A stretch of DNA of 64,000 nt, from positions 1 to 64,000 of the forward strand of contig CAJUAH010000015.1 in NCBI GenBank assembly GCA_910584375.1. The letters run 5' to 3'. The notes beneath the pieces were generated by a model. The model did not search any database. It was given only the letters and a program-made list of their open reading frames with translations, and was not told the DNA's origin. A program made the position numbers and the translations under genes. Shown in pieces: positions 19,321-28,462 of this stretch. Each line of letters begins with the position of its first letter. The stretch's first letter is position 1. Source of the DNA: an uncultured Acetatifactor sp. (GTDB taxonomy: Bacteria > Bacillota > Clostridia > Lachnospirales > Lachnospiraceae).

Positions 19321-20643
19321 TTATTTTGCATTCTTCCGCTTGGCCAGCTGAATCTTCCGCATGGATTTGATCTCCTGGGTCAGCGGCCTCCTGGCCGGAC
19401 ATACATAGCTGCAGCAGCCGCATTCGCAGCACTCCATGCCGTTATTTTTCACAAAAGCTTCCTCGTCAAAATGTTCCGCGTAGTCCGCCAGCCTGCTGGG
19501 AACCACCCTGCCGGGGCATACCTCCACACAGCGCCCGCAGTTGATGCAGGGACCGGGCTCCATGGCGGAGACCTCGTCTCTGGACAGGCACAGCAGCGCC
19601 GTGGAGGTCTTGGTGGCTGGCACGTCCAGATCGAACATGGCAACGCCCATCATGGGGCCGCCGCAGACAATCTTTTCCGGCTTGCCGCGAAATCCTCCCG
19701 CCTCCTCGACCAATTCCCGATAATTCATACCGATCCGCACCCGGTAATTCTGCGGATTCTCTATCGCGTCCCCCGTCACGGTGACTATGCGTTCCATCAG
19801 GGGACGCCCCTCCGCCACCGCCCGGTAAACAGCTACCACCGTGTCCACATTGTTCACCACGCAGCCCACATCCGCGGGCAGCATGGAAGAGTTGATCTGT
19901 CTGCCGGTGACCGCGTAGATCAGTGTGCGCTCGGCTCCCTGGGGATACTTGGTCTGCAGGGCCCTGACGCTGATACGCTCCTCGCCGCGAACCATCTCCT
20001 GCAACAGCCGTATGCAGTCGGGCTTGTTGTCCTCCACCGCCAGGACGCCCCGGGCATTGGGAAAAAGCCGCAGGATGATCCGCATCCCGCCGATGAGTTT
20101 CTCCGGCTCCTCCAACATTCTGCGGTAGTCGCTGGTCAGATAGGGTTCGCATTCCGCGCAGTTGGCAATGCAGTATTCTATCTTCTCAGGCTCCTTGGGT
20201 GAAAGCTTTACATATGTAGGGAAACCCGCGCCGCCCATGCCGACGATCCCCGCCTCCCTGATACAGTCTATGATCTGTTCCCGGCTGAGTGACTCCAGGT
20301 CTCCCGGCGGCTGCATGGGAGCCTCCTCGTATAGACCGTCATTTTCCACCACAATGCTCATGACGCTGTCGCCGGTCACAACGCGTCTGGGTTCGACGGC
20401 CTTGACCGTGCCGGATACGGACGCATGAATGGGAGCCGATACGAACCCGCTTTGCTCCGCTATCTTCTGCCCTGCCAGCACCCGGTCGCCTTTCTTCACA
20501 ATGGGGGTTGCCGGCGCGCCGATATGCTGGGACACCGGGTAAACCACCTCCCCCTGGGGCAGTACGGATACAATGGGCTTGTCCTTGGACAGTTCCTTGC
20601 CGTCGTAGGGATGAATACCCCCCTGAAAAGTCAACTTTCGCAT
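19321..20643 (-). CDS. rnfC: Electron transport complex protein RnfC
   Basis: RnfC carries the NAD(H) and FMN sites and passes electrons to NAD. The 440-residue protein has the Gly-rich nucleotide-binding loop GIVGMGGAGFPT near residue 130, an SLBB-like middle region, and two ferredoxin-type cysteine groups near the C-terminus (CINCGRCVEVCP and CCECGCCSYVCP). It is the first gene of the rnf operon; AGAGG precedes the ATG. The upstream region at 20644-20903 is shared with a divergent gene. Confidence 0.97.
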   Translation of the reverse strand: MRKLTFQGGIHPYDGKELSKDKPIVSVLPQGEVVYPVSQHIGAPATPIVKKGDRVLAGQKIAEQSGFVSAPIHASVSGTVKAVEPRRVVTGDSVMSIVVENDGLYEEAPMQPPGDLESLSREQIIDCIREAGIVGMGGAGFPTYVKLSPKEPEKIEYCIANCAECEPYLTSDYRRMLEEPEKLIGGMRIILRLFPNARGVLAVEDNKPDCIRLLQEMVRGEERISVRALQTKYPQGAERTLIYAVTGRQINSSMLPADVGCVVNNVDTVVAVYRAVAEGRPLMERIVTVTGDAIENPQNYRVRIGMNYRELVEEAGGFRGKPEKIVCGGPMMGVAMFDLDVPATKTSTALLCLSRDEVSAMEPGPCINCGRCVEVCPGRVVPSRLADYAEHFDEEAFVKNNGMECCECGCCSYVCPARRPLTQEIKSMRKIQLAKRKNAK

Positions 20644-20740
20644 GCTTTCAATCCTACCTCTCTGTGAATACGCAGGTCATGCTTTATGACATAACCTGTC
20701 GAATCTGTTCCTTCTACTAATATACTATTTTTTTTGCAAA

Positions 20741-20754
20741 AATACTACAGTATT
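20741..20754. promoter_or_regulatory. Palindrome upstream of rnfC
   Basis: AATACTACAGTATT is a 14-bp inverted repeat (arms AATACT/AGTATT) located 98 bp upstream of the rnfC start in the region shared with the divergent nuclease gene. It is an operator candidate; no regulator can be assigned. Confidence 0.35.
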
Positions 20755-20768
20755 TTCAAAATTTGTGC

Positions 20769-20859
20769 TACAATGAGTAAAATGCAAAGCATTTAACTCT
20801 TCTGATTAAAATGTGCGCTGAAGCGCACGGAAATATGGTATAATGAGTAAAGTGCAAAG
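20769..20859 (+). promoter_or_regulatory. Duplicated -10 segments and a palindrome before the RNase H-like gene
   Basis: AATGAGTAAARTGCAAAG occurs at 20772-20789 and again at 20842-20859, exactly 70 bp apart with one difference. Each copy overlaps a -10-like hexamer: TACAAT at 20769-20774 (with TGC before it) and TATAAT at 20839-20844. The palindrome GTGCGCTGAAGCGCAC at 20813-20828 occupies the place where the -35 of the second promoter should be. Neither promoter has a good -35 box. Confidence 0.5.
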
Positions 20860-20903
20860 TGTACGCTGAAATAAGGCAAGTCACAAATATATGGAGAGGA
20901 AAT

Positions 20904-22007
20904 ATGAAGACAGACGACGCAAGAATAGAAAACCTTGAAATCGGTTATCCGCTGGAAAACCTGGCTCCTCTGGAACAGATCCTGTTTTTGGATATTGAAA
21001 CCACCGGTTTCACCGCCCGCACATCCTATCTGTATCTGATCGGCTGCGCTTATTACAGCGAGGGCTGTTGGCGCACCAGGCAGTGGTTCGCCCAGAGCTA
21101 TGTGGAGGAAATTCAGATTATAACTGCGTTTTTTGAGTTTGCCGCCTCCTATAAGTACCTGATCCATTTTAACGGCAACAATTTCGATCTGCCCTTTATC
21201 CAGCAGAAATGTGAACAGCTGCGACTGCCCTACAATTTTGAGGGCTTTGAAGGACTGGATATCTACCGCCGGGTCAGCTTTTACAAATATTTTCTGAAAC
21301 TGCCCAACTGCAAGCAGAAAACCATCGAAAAGTTCCTGGGCATCCGCCGGGAAGACGCTTTCTCGGGCGGAGAATTGATCGGCGTATACCATGACTATGT
21401 AAAAATGCCCTCGGAATTTGCCGAGAAGTCCCTGCTTTTGCACAATGCCGACGATCTTCAGGGGATGCTGCAAATCCTGCCCATCCTGTCCTATTACGAT
21501 CTGTTTGACGGCAAGGTAAAGGCTCGCAAGGTACAGGCCAACTCCTACAGGGATATCAACGGCAACAGACGGCAGGAACTGGTCATGACACTGACCCTGC
21601 CCTGCACACTGCCGGTCAGCGTCTCCGCCTCCGCCAACTACTGTTATTTCAAGGGCGGCGGAACCCAGGCCCAGTTGCGGGTACCCATCTATGAGGAAGA
21701 AATGAAATATTTTTACACCAATTACAGAGATTACTACTATCTCCCCGCGGAGGATGTGGCTCTGCACAGATCCGTGGCATCCTTTGTGGATCACGAGCAC
21801 CGTGTGAACGCCACTGCCGCCACATGCTATACCCGAAAGTACTCCAGCTATCTTCCCCAGTGGGATGTATTGATCGAGCCCTTTTTTAAACGCGACTACA
21901 AGAGTAAGGAACTCTTTTTTGAACTGACCGATGAGATCAAAAAAAATCGCCAGGCTTTTACCAGCTATGCCAATCACATCCTGTCCATGATGGCCGCGAC
22001 CTACTAG
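20904..22007 (+). CDS. YprB-like RNase H-fold exonuclease domain protein
   Basis: A 367-residue protein whose first 200 residues have the RNase H-like/DnaQ exonuclease fold of the YprB family: motif I FLDIETTGF (Asp/Glu), motif II HFNGNNFDLPF and motif III LHNADDLQGM, so the acidic metal-binding residues appear intact. The C-terminal part has no recognised motif. The start chosen is the ATG at 20904 with GGAGAGGA upstream rather than an earlier ATG at 20859. It stands alone on the plus strand and is convergent with cheR. YprB in Bacillus lies next to a helicase, which is absent here. Confidence 0.82.
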   Translation: MKTDDARIENLEIGYPLENLAPLEQILFLDIETTGFTARTSYLYLIGCAYYSEGCWRTRQWFAQSYVEEIQIITAFFEFAASYKYLIHFNGNNFDLPFIQQKCEQLRLPYNFEGFEGLDIYRRVSFYKYFLKLPNCKQKTIEKFLGIRREDAFSGGELIGVYHDYVKMPSEFAEKSLLLHNADDLQGMLQILPILSYYDLFDGKVKARKVQANSYRDINGNRRQELVMTLTLPCTLPVSVSASANYCYFKGGGTQAQLRVPIYEEEMKYFYTNYRDYYYLPAEDVALHRSVASFVDHEHRVNATAATCYTRKYSSYLPQWDVLIEPFFKRDYKSKELFFELTDEIKKNRQAFTSYANHILSMMAATY

Positions 22008-22071
22008 ATCGGCATATCGACGGTCAGAACACACACGTCATGCTGACTTTCGGAACGCACGCCGACACATA

Positions 22072-22111
22072 AAAACGGAGCCGTAACGCAGATCCTGCGC
22101 GCCACGGCTCC
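22072..22111 (-). terminator. Intrinsic terminator of cheR
   Basis: Arms GGAGCCGT (22077-22084) and ACGGCTCC (22104-22111) form an 8-bp stem. Read on the minus strand the stem is followed by GTTTTT. It lies 17 bp after the cheR stop codon and may also stop the convergent nuclease gene. Confidence 0.8.
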
Positions 22112-22127
22112 ATTTCATATACGCCTG

Positions 22128-22907
22128 TCAAAAAGGTCTCTCATAAAAGAACGAATTCTTCCGGGCATATCCTAAATCCTTGTAATTGATGATCTGCTCC
22201 GTACTGCCGATAAACAAAACTCCCCCGGGCTTGAGATTCTTCTGGAATTTGGCGAAAACCTCATCCTTTGCCTCCTCCGTAAAGTAGATCAGCACGTTAC
22301 GGCACACGATCAAATGGCAGTCGTTTGGATATGTGTCCTTCAACAGATTGTGCTCCCGAAACTCCACTCGCGCCTTGATCTCGTCGGAGATTTTGTAGGA
22401 GGGCCCCACCTGGGTAAAAAACTTCTTTTTCATATCCGCGGGAACCGCCGCCACGCTCCGATCCGCATACAGTCCCACTTTAGCCTTGGCAATCACCTGC
22501 TTGTCCAAATCCGTGGCAATGATACGAATCTGCTGCAATGGAATATGTCTGGACAGAGCCATTACCAGAGAATACGGCTCGTCTCCCGTGGAACACGCAG
22601 CGCTCCAGACCTTCAGGTTCTTACCAAATCTGCTGATCAGCTCCGGAATGATCTGTTCATCCATGATCTTCCACTGCTCCGGATTGCGGTAAAATTCCGA
22701 CACATTGATCGTGATATAATTGACAAATTCCTCAAACAGAGCCTTATCTTTTTTCAGTTGCTCCACATATTTATCATAGCCCTTAATACCGTGCTTATCG
22801 ATCAGTGTGTCAATCCGCCGTTTCATCTGCCGCTCTTTATAAGCGTTCAGATCGATGGAAGTCAGACTGAAAATCTGCTGTTTCAAATATTCATAATCAT
22901 AACCCAT
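22128..22907 (-). CDS. cheR: Chemotaxis protein methyltransferase CheR
   Basis: CheR methylates glutamates of chemoreceptors using S-adenosylmethionine. The 259-residue protein has the N-terminal helical CheR_N domain and the catalytic domain with NVSEFYRNPEQW, the SAM-binding WSAACSTGDEPYSLVM, and VICRNVLIYF. The length is normal. AAGGA is 9 nt before the ATG. No other chemotaxis gene is in the window; it is 14 bp downstream of the S1 gene and is probably read with that operon. Confidence 0.95.
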   Translation of the reverse strand: MGYDYEYLKQQIFSLTSIDLNAYKERQMKRRIDTLIDKHGIKGYDKYVEQLKKDKALFEEFVNYITINVSEFYRNPEQWKIMDEQIIPELISRFGKNLKVWSAACSTGDEPYSLVMALSRHIPLQQIRIIATDLDKQVIAKAKVGLYADRSVAAVPADMKKKFFTQVGPSYKISDEIKARVEFREHNLLKDTYPNDCHLIVCRNVLIYFTEEAKDEVFAKFQKNLKPGGVLFIGSTEQIINYKDLGYARKNSFFYERPF

Positions 22908-22921
22908 CAGACAATTCCTTT

Positions 22922-24061
22922 TTACTCTTCACCCTCTGCCGCGATTACCGCATCAATATCCACAGAAACCACATCCGCGTCGCTGTCCTCGTCCCTGGCG
23001 GCGGAATCGGGAGCCGTCAGCGCCTTGATGCTCAGAGAGATCTTTCTGTCGGCCTCGTTGAAGTCAACCACTTTAGCGGTCACTTCCTCACCCACGCTCA
23101 GGACATCGGAAGGCTTGTCAATATGCTCCTTGGAGATCTGGGATACGTGCAGCAACGCGTCAACGCCGGGTTCCAACTCCACAAATGCGCCAAAGTCCGT
23201 CATTCTCGCCACCTTACCGGTCAATACGCTGCCGATGGCAAATTTCTCAGCCGCGTTCCTCCAGGGATTGGCATCGTCAAACTTCAGAGACAGAGCGATC
23301 TTGCTGCCGTTGATCTCCTTGATCAGGACATTCAGCTTTTCGCCCACCTTAAATACCTTTTTAGGATGCTCCACTCTTCCCCAGGACATCTCGGAGATAT
23401 GCAGCAGGCCGTCCGCGCCGCCCAGATCTACGAAAGCGCCGAAATCGGTGACGTTTTTCACGATACCTTCCACGATATCGCCCTCATGGATCCTCTCGAA
23501 CAGTTCTTTCTGCAATTCCGCCTTCTGCGCGGCGATGAGCTGCCTGCGGTCGCCGATGTATCTTCTTCTCTTAGGATTGTATTCGCTGATCACAAACTCG
23601 ATCTCCTGGCCCGCATACTTGGTCAGATCCTTCTCATAGGTGTCGGACACCAGGCTCGCGGGGATAAAGATCCTCACTTCGTCAACTACTACGCTGAGGC
23701 CTCCGTCCAGGACCTGTGTCACTGTGGCCTTCAGCACTTCTCTGTTGTTGTAGGCCTCCTCTATCCGCTTGTTGCCTCTGTCCGCAGCCAGACGCTTGTA
23801 GGTCAGGACCACCTGTCCCTCCCCGTCGTTTACCTTCAGAACCTTGACCTCCATGGTGTCGCCAACCTTAGCAACAGTGGTAAGATCCAGACTCTGATCG
23901 TTGGAGTATTCGCTCTTTGTGAGAATACCGTCCGACTTGTAGCCGATGTTGAGAACGATCTCGTCCGGCTTAACATCGATGACAGTGCCTTCAACTACCT
24001 CTCCTGCATGTATTGTTTTCAATGATTCTTCCAGCATTTGTTCAAAAGTTAATTCTGACAT
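22922..24061 (-). CDS. rpsA: 30S ribosomal protein S1-like protein
   Basis: A 379-residue RNA-binding protein with four S1 (OB-fold) repeats at roughly residues 17-85, 103-168, 189-257 and 274-343. The last two are the best conserved (GAFVDLGGADGLLHISEMSW and GAFVELEPGVDALLHVSQIS). The tail is acidic. It has the four-repeat form common in low-GC Gram-positives instead of six repeats. The ATG lies within the end of ispH (20-nt overlap), with AGGAGG 9 nt before it. In many Clostridia IspH and S1 are fused; here they are separate but coupled. Confidence 0.94.
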   Translation of the reverse strand: MSELTFEQMLEESLKTIHAGEVVEGTVIDVKPDEIVLNIGYKSDGILTKSEYSNDQSLDLTTVAKVGDTMEVKVLKVNDGEGQVVLTYKRLAADRGNKRIEEAYNNREVLKATVTQVLDGGLSVVVDEVRIFIPASLVSDTYEKDLTKYAGQEIEFVISEYNPKRRRYIGDRRQLIAAQKAELQKELFERIHEGDIVEGIVKNVTDFGAFVDLGGADGLLHISEMSWGRVEHPKKVFKVGEKLNVLIKEINGSKIALSLKFDDANPWRNAAEKFAIGSVLTGKVARMTDFGAFVELEPGVDALLHVSQISKEHIDKPSDVLSVGEEVTAKVVDFNEADRKISLSIKALTAPDSAARDEDSDADVVSVDIDAVIAAEGEE

Positions 24062-24923
24062 AATTTTGAACCTCCTCTATTAATTTATTTGGGGTGGAAG
24101 CCCCTGCAGTAATGCCAATCAGCCTCGCTGATCTAGGTAGTTCTAAATGCAAGTCATCCGGTGTCTGTATAAAACAGGTATTGTCACACACTTCCTTACA
24201 GATCTCATAGAGCTTTCTGGTGTTGGAACTGTGTTTACCTCCAATTACGATCATTGCATCAGCATCTGCCGCTACTTCCCGTGTCTCCCTCTGCCGCTTC
24301 TCTGTCGCGTTGCAGATGGTGTTCACAATACTTACATTGTAACCTTTTTCTTTGAGAATTTCAACTATATGTTGAAATTTATTGTAATTAAATGTCGTCT
24401 GTGCCACTACGGTGAGCTTTTTCCCCTGCGGAGGCACGTATTTTTCGGCCTCCTCCACGCTCTCCAGCACATCTACCGGACCGTTGCACCATCCCACGAT
24501 TCCTTCCACTTCGGGATGTACCGGGCTGCCTATCACCAGGATATGTTCTCCCGCCCGGCTCCTCTCCTCCACCAGTCTGTGGATATGTTTCACAAACGGA
24601 CAGGTGGCGTCCACGATCTTCCAGCCTTTCTGTCTCATGCGCCGCGAAATCTCTCTGGAAACTCCGTGCGCCCGGATAATCACCGTCACATTCCGCGGAT
24701 CCCCATCCGCGGGGACGTTCCGTTCCAGCATCCGCTCCAGCTCCTGCCGATCCTCAATGACGCCTACTCCCAGCTCCGTCAGCTCCCTCACCACTTCTTC
24801 GTTGTGTACGATAGAACCGTAAGTATATATAGTTTTCCCTGTTTGTATCTGCTCATACACCGTTTCCACCGCTCGTTTTACGCCAAAGCAAAACCCTGCG
24901 CTGGCGGTAACTCTGATTTCCAT
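24042..24923 (-). CDS. ispH: 4-hydroxy-3-methylbut-2-enyl diphosphate reductase
   Basis: IspH (LytB) makes isopentenyl and dimethylallyl diphosphate in the last step of the MEP pathway. The three cysteines that hold its iron-sulfur cluster are seen in AGFCFGVKRAV, DATCPFVKHIH and NTICNATEKRQ. The length of 293 residues is normal. It is in the run cmk-ispH-rpsA, an arrangement common in Clostridia. Confidence 0.97.
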   Translation of the reverse strand: MEIRVTASAGFCFGVKRAVETVYEQIQTGKTIYTYGSIVHNEEVVRELTELGVGVIEDRQELERMLERNVPADGDPRNVTVIIRAHGVSREISRRMRQKGWKIVDATCPFVKHIHRLVEERSRAGEHILVIGSPVHPEVEGIVGWCNGPVDVLESVEEAEKYVPPQGKKLTVVAQTTFNYNKFQHIVEILKEKGYNVSIVNTICNATEKRQRETREVAADADAMIVIGGKHSSNTRKLYEICKEVCDNTCFIQTPDDLHLELPRSARLIGITAGASTPNKLIEEVQNYVRINF

Positions 24924-24935
24924 AGGCCCGTATCC

Positions 24936-25601
24936 TCAGTCTCTTTTTTCACAAAGCTCCAGTATTCTCTCTATGACCTGTTCCGGCGTCATATCCGAGC
25001 TGTCCACTAAGACGGCGTCCTGGGCCTGACGAAGAGGGCTTACCTCCCGGTGCATATCCCGGTAATCTCTCTCTTCCATATCCGCCTGAATCTGTGCCAG
25101 ATCGCATAGCTGGCCCTTTGCGGTCAGTTCGTCATAGCGGCGTCTGGCCCGCACCGCGCTGCTGGCGGTCAGATAGATCTTCACATCCGCATGGGGCAAA
25201 ACGCAGGTGCCGATATCCCTGCCGTCCATAATACAGTCCGTGGAGGCGGCCAGTTCCTGCTGAAGGGCCGTGATGCGCTCTCTCACCGGAGGTAGCACGC
25301 TGATCCTGGAGGTGACGGTTCCCACTTCCTCCGTGCGGATATAGGCGTTGACATTCTCGCCGTTTAAATAGACTACCTGTGTCCCGTTCTCATATCCCAG
25401 CGTGATATCCGCCTCCTGGCAGTGGGCGACCACCGCCTGCCCGTCCTCCGGGTCGATACCCCGGCGCAGCATGTACAGACCCATTCCCCGGTACATGGCC
25501 CCTGTATCCACATAGATGATATTCAGTTTTTTCGCCACAGCTCTGGCTATGGTACTCTTTCCGGCGCCTGCGGGGCCGTCTACGGCAATGTTATAGCTCA
25601 T
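24936..25601 (-). CDS. cmk: Cytidylate kinase
   Basis: Cmk phosphorylates CMP and dCMP. The 221-residue protein has the P-loop GPAGAGKSTIAR near the N-terminus, the CMP-site motif VDTGAMYRGM, and the DGRDIGTCVLP motif. I chose the ATG at 25601, preceded by AGGAAAGG. The longer frame to 25742 overlaps the flavoprotein gene and has no family similarity upstream of this methionine. It is 12 bp upstream of ispH. Confidence 0.96.
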   Translation of the reverse strand: MSYNIAVDGPAGAGKSTIARAVAKKLNIIYVDTGAMYRGMGLYMLRRGIDPEDGQAVVAHCQEADITLGYENGTQVVYLNGENVNAYIRTEEVGTVTSRISVLPPVRERITALQQELAASTDCIMDGRDIGTCVLPHADVKIYLTASSAVRARRRYDELTAKGQLCDLAQIQADMEERDYRDMHREVSPLRQAQDAVLVDSSDMTPEQVIERILELCEKRD

Positions 25602-25632
25602 ATTGCTTTTCCTTTCCTGTTCTTTCTTTATT

Positions 25633-26931
25633 TTAAAATCCCTGCCGGGCGGCGCTGGTTCCGGCCAGGTGTCCGGTGGACCAGGCGATCTGCAGGTTGT
25701 AGCCGCCTGTGAGAGCGTCCACGTCCAGCATCTCTCCCGCAAAGTACAGACCCTGTATTTTTTTTGATTCCATGGTGGAGGGATTTACATCCTTAACGGA
25801 TACGCCGCCTCTGGTGACGATCGCCTCCTCATAGCCCTGCACGCCGGCGACGGTCAGGGGCAGCGCCTTGATCAGCTCCACAAAGCGGCGGCGCTCCTCC
25901 CGGGTAATCTCATTTACCGGCTTTTCCGGCGGGATCTCTGCCAAGCGTATCATGACCGGAATCAGCCGGGCCGGAAAAAGCTGTCCCAGCGCGTTTTTAA
26001 ACTGCTTATTCCTGCTTTCCTCAAAATCCCGCAGCACTCTCTTATCCAGCTGCTGTCTGTCGAGGGCCGGTTTCAGGTCGATCGACAGCTGTGCGCGGGC
26101 CGCGCCCGCTTTCCCCCGCTCTGCCGTATAATAGCTGCTGGCGCTTAGAACCAGCGGGCCGCTGACCCCGAAGTGGGTAAACAGCATTTCCCCCATATCC
26201 CGGTAAATCTCCCTGTCCTCCAGGTACAGGCGCAGGGTGACATTGCGCAGAGACAGGCCCATCAGCTCCCTGCACCAGTCCTCTTTGACGCGAAAAGGAA
26301 CCAGAGAGGGGCTGCACTCCGTTATATTGTGGCCTGTTTCTTTTGCGAAAAGGTATCCGTCCCCGGTGGAACCGGTGCTGGCATAGGACAGACCGCCCGT
26401 GGCCAGAATCACCCGCCGGGCCTCCAGCCGTTCTCCGCTCTCCAGGAGAACGCCCCGGATCCTGCCTTTTTCCGCCTTTTTCTTTTTGTCCTCTTCGCCG
26501 CAAGGCGGCCCGGGCTCCTTCTCCCACCACAGGCCCTTCGCTCCGGCGCGCAGGCGGATCTCCACTCCCAACCGCCGCAGGGATCCCTGCAAAGCGGCGA
26601 TAATATCCGAAGAGTGGTCGCTGACGGGAAACACCCGGTTGCCCCGTTCCGTCTTTAACGGACAGCCTGCCGACTCCACAAATTCCATCACCGCCCGATT
26701 GTCAAATCCGTATAAGGCGCTGTACAGGAATTTGGCATTGGTCATCACATTGGCAAACAGGTCGTCCATGTCGCCGGCATTGGTCACATTGCATCTGCCC
26801 TTGCCGGTGATAAACAGTTTTTTGCCCAGCTTTTCATTGCGCTCCAAAAGCGTCACCTTCGCTCCGGCCTGCGCCGCCGCGATGGCGGCCATCATGCCTG
26901 CGGCGCCCCCGCCCACTACGATCACTTGCAT
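25633..26931 (-). CDS. HI0933-family FAD-dependent oxidoreductase (YhiN-like)
   Basis: A 432-residue flavoprotein. The N-terminal Rossmann motif VVGGGAAGMMAAIAAAQAG and the family signature KKLFITGKGRCNVTN bind FAD. A second FAD motif, LYFAGEMLDVDALTGGYNLQ, is near the C-terminus. The biochemical substrate of this family is not established. It is 31 bp upstream of cmk and five bp downstream of the RpiR gene, on the same strand. Confidence 0.93.
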   Translation of the reverse strand: MQVIVVGGGAAGMMAAIAAAQAGAKVTLLERNEKLGKKLFITGKGRCNVTNAGDMDDLFANVMTNAKFLYSALYGFDNRAVMEFVESAGCPLKTERGNRVFPVSDHSSDIIAALQGSLRRLGVEIRLRAGAKGLWWEKEPGPPCGEEDKKKKAEKGRIRGVLLESGERLEARRVILATGGLSYASTGSTGDGYLFAKETGHNITECSPSLVPFRVKEDWCRELMGLSLRNVTLRLYLEDREIYRDMGEMLFTHFGVSGPLVLSASSYYTAERGKAGAARAQLSIDLKPALDRQQLDKRVLRDFEESRNKQFKNALGQLFPARLIPVMIRLAEIPPEKPVNEITREERRRFVELIKALPLTVAGVQGYEEAIVTRGGVSVKDVNPSTMESKKIQGLYFAGEMLDVDALTGGYNLQIAWSTGHLAGTSAARQGF

Positions 26932-26936
26932 CCGCG

Positions 26937-27857
26937 CTATTCCTCTTTTCTCAAAGAATAATTCAGGATCGGCTCGTCGTCGATAAAATTGATCTCATCA
27001 TTCAGATATACCTGGTAATTGTTCCAGGTCTCTTCCAACATCTCCAGATTCTGTTTGACCTCCTGGGGACATTTCAGGCACATGGCCACCACCAGGGCAT
27101 TGATAACGCTTAAGGGGGCCACCAGTGAGTCCACGATGGACACCATATCGCTGCGTGCCAGCAGGTTGCAGGAGGAATACAGGTTCATGGGGGAATGGAT
27201 GGAGTCGGTGATGGCGATCACCTTGGCGTTCCTGTCGTTGGCAAACTCCATGGCTTTTAAGGTACGCATGGAATATCGGGGAAAACTGATCCCCACAAAG
27301 CAGTCCTTCTCGCCGATCCGTATCATCTGCTCAAAGGTTTCGCTGACGCTGGTGGTCTTCAGCAGCACCACATTGCCTCGCACCATATTCAGATAAAAGT
27401 GCAGAAACTCCGCCAATGGCTCATTGCTGCGCAGCCCCATGATATAGATATGATCCGCCGCCAGAATCGTATTCACCGCGGTCTCAAAGGCCGCCGCGTC
27501 CAGATGCTGTATGGTGTGCTGCAGCTTTTCGATATCTGCTGTCAGCACGCTGGTCAGGATCTCGGACTGGGTGCTGTGTCCGTATTTGGCGTCGATCTTC
27601 TGGACGCTGCTCAGTTTGTTCTGCACGCATTCTTCCAGCGCCCGCTGGAACTCCGGGTAGCCCTTATAGCCGATCCCCGCCGCGAAACGCACCACCGTGG
27701 ACTCGCTGATCCGCAAGGCGTCCCCCAGCCGGGCCGCCGTCATAAACACGGCCTGGTCATAGTGCTCCAGTATAAAGGACGCGATCTTTTTGTGTCCCTT
27801 GCTCATGTCCCCATACTGTTCTCTTATCCTGTCCAGTACATCATACTGCATCCGCAT
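26937..27857 (-). CDS. MurR/RpiR family transcriptional regulator
   Basis: A 306-residue regulator. Residues 1-80 form the HTH_6 DNA-binding domain (TAARLGDALRISESTVVRFAAGIGYKGY). The C-terminal SIS domain (residues about 120-260) would bind a phosphosugar, with the typical IYIMGLRSNEPLAEF and GISFPRYSMRTLKAMEFA segments. It adjoins the flavoprotein gene without any sugar-metabolism gene, so the ligand and target are unknown. Confidence 0.92.
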   Translation of the reverse strand: MRMQYDVLDRIREQYGDMSKGHKKIASFILEHYDQAVFMTAARLGDALRISESTVVRFAAGIGYKGYPEFQRALEECVQNKLSSVQKIDAKYGHSTQSEILTSVLTADIEKLQHTIQHLDAAAFETAVNTILAADHIYIMGLRSNEPLAEFLHFYLNMVRGNVVLLKTTSVSETFEQMIRIGEKDCFVGISFPRYSMRTLKAMEFANDRNAKVIAITDSIHSPMNLYSSCNLLARSDMVSIVDSLVAPLSVINALVVAMCLKCPQEVKQNLEMLEETWNNYQVYLNDEINFIDDEPILNYSLRKEE

Positions 27858-27881
27858 GTCCCCCGTTCGAAGATATTCCCG

Positions 27882-28430
27882 TTATCCGGCAAATTGTCCA
27901 TAGACCTTTTTCAGCACTGCCAGCGTCTCTACGTTGGACAGATCATAATCTCCGGTCAGAGTCATGCAGGCGCTGCCATGGATAAAGATCCACATCCGCA
28001 TAAATACTTCCTCGGGGTGTCCGCATCCCTCGGCTCTGGCTCTGTTGATCTCATACAGCACATTGCCCACATCGCCGTTTAAGAGGTCGTACATACTCTT
28101 TCTGTTCTCCTTCCCGGAAAGAAAGAGCAGTTCAAACAGATGCCCCTCCTCCCGGGCAAAGGCGATATAGGCCATACCCAGATTCACAAAAGGAACGGGA
28201 GACATCCGCGGATAAAGACTGTAATAGTCCTGAAAAAACACTGCCGCTTTCTCATAGACGGCGTCCCACAGTTCTTCCATATTTTTATACACCCGGAAAA
28301 TGGGCTGCGTGGAACACCCTGCTTTCGCCGCCACCTTTCTGGCGGTCACGCTGGCAAAGCCCTCCTCCCGGGTCATGGCAAACGCGGTCTCCAATATCTG
28401 TTCTTGCGTGATACTTTCTTTTCTGGGCAT
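27882..28430 (-). CDS. TetR/AcrR family transcriptional regulator
   Basis: A 182-residue repressor-type protein. The N-terminal HTH is clear (VTARKVAAKAGCSTQPIFRVYKNMEELW), and the rest is a helical ligand domain of about 130 residues. I chose the ATG at 28430, with AGGAG 7 nt upstream; a longer frame to 28469 would run into the operator. It has its own promoter with an overlapping palindrome, so it is probably autoregulated. The neighbour downstream is the RpiR gene. Confidence 0.9.
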   Translation of the reverse strand: MPRKESITQEQILETAFAMTREEGFASVTARKVAAKAGCSTQPIFRVYKNMEELWDAVYEKAAVFFQDYYSLYPRMSPVPFVNLGMAYIAFAREEGHLFELLFLSGKENRKSMYDLLNGDVGNVLYEINRARAEGCGHPEEVFMRMWIFIHGSACMTLTGDYDLSNVETLAVLKKVYGQFAG

Positions 28431-28462
28431 GGCTTTTCTCCTAACATAAGCATTCACAACAT

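Noticed and set aside
25602..25742. N-terminal extension of cytidylate kinase
   Set aside because: The extra residues overlap the flavoprotein gene, are low-complexity Pro/Thr/Arg-rich, and the downstream ATG has its own ribosome binding site and the family N-terminus.
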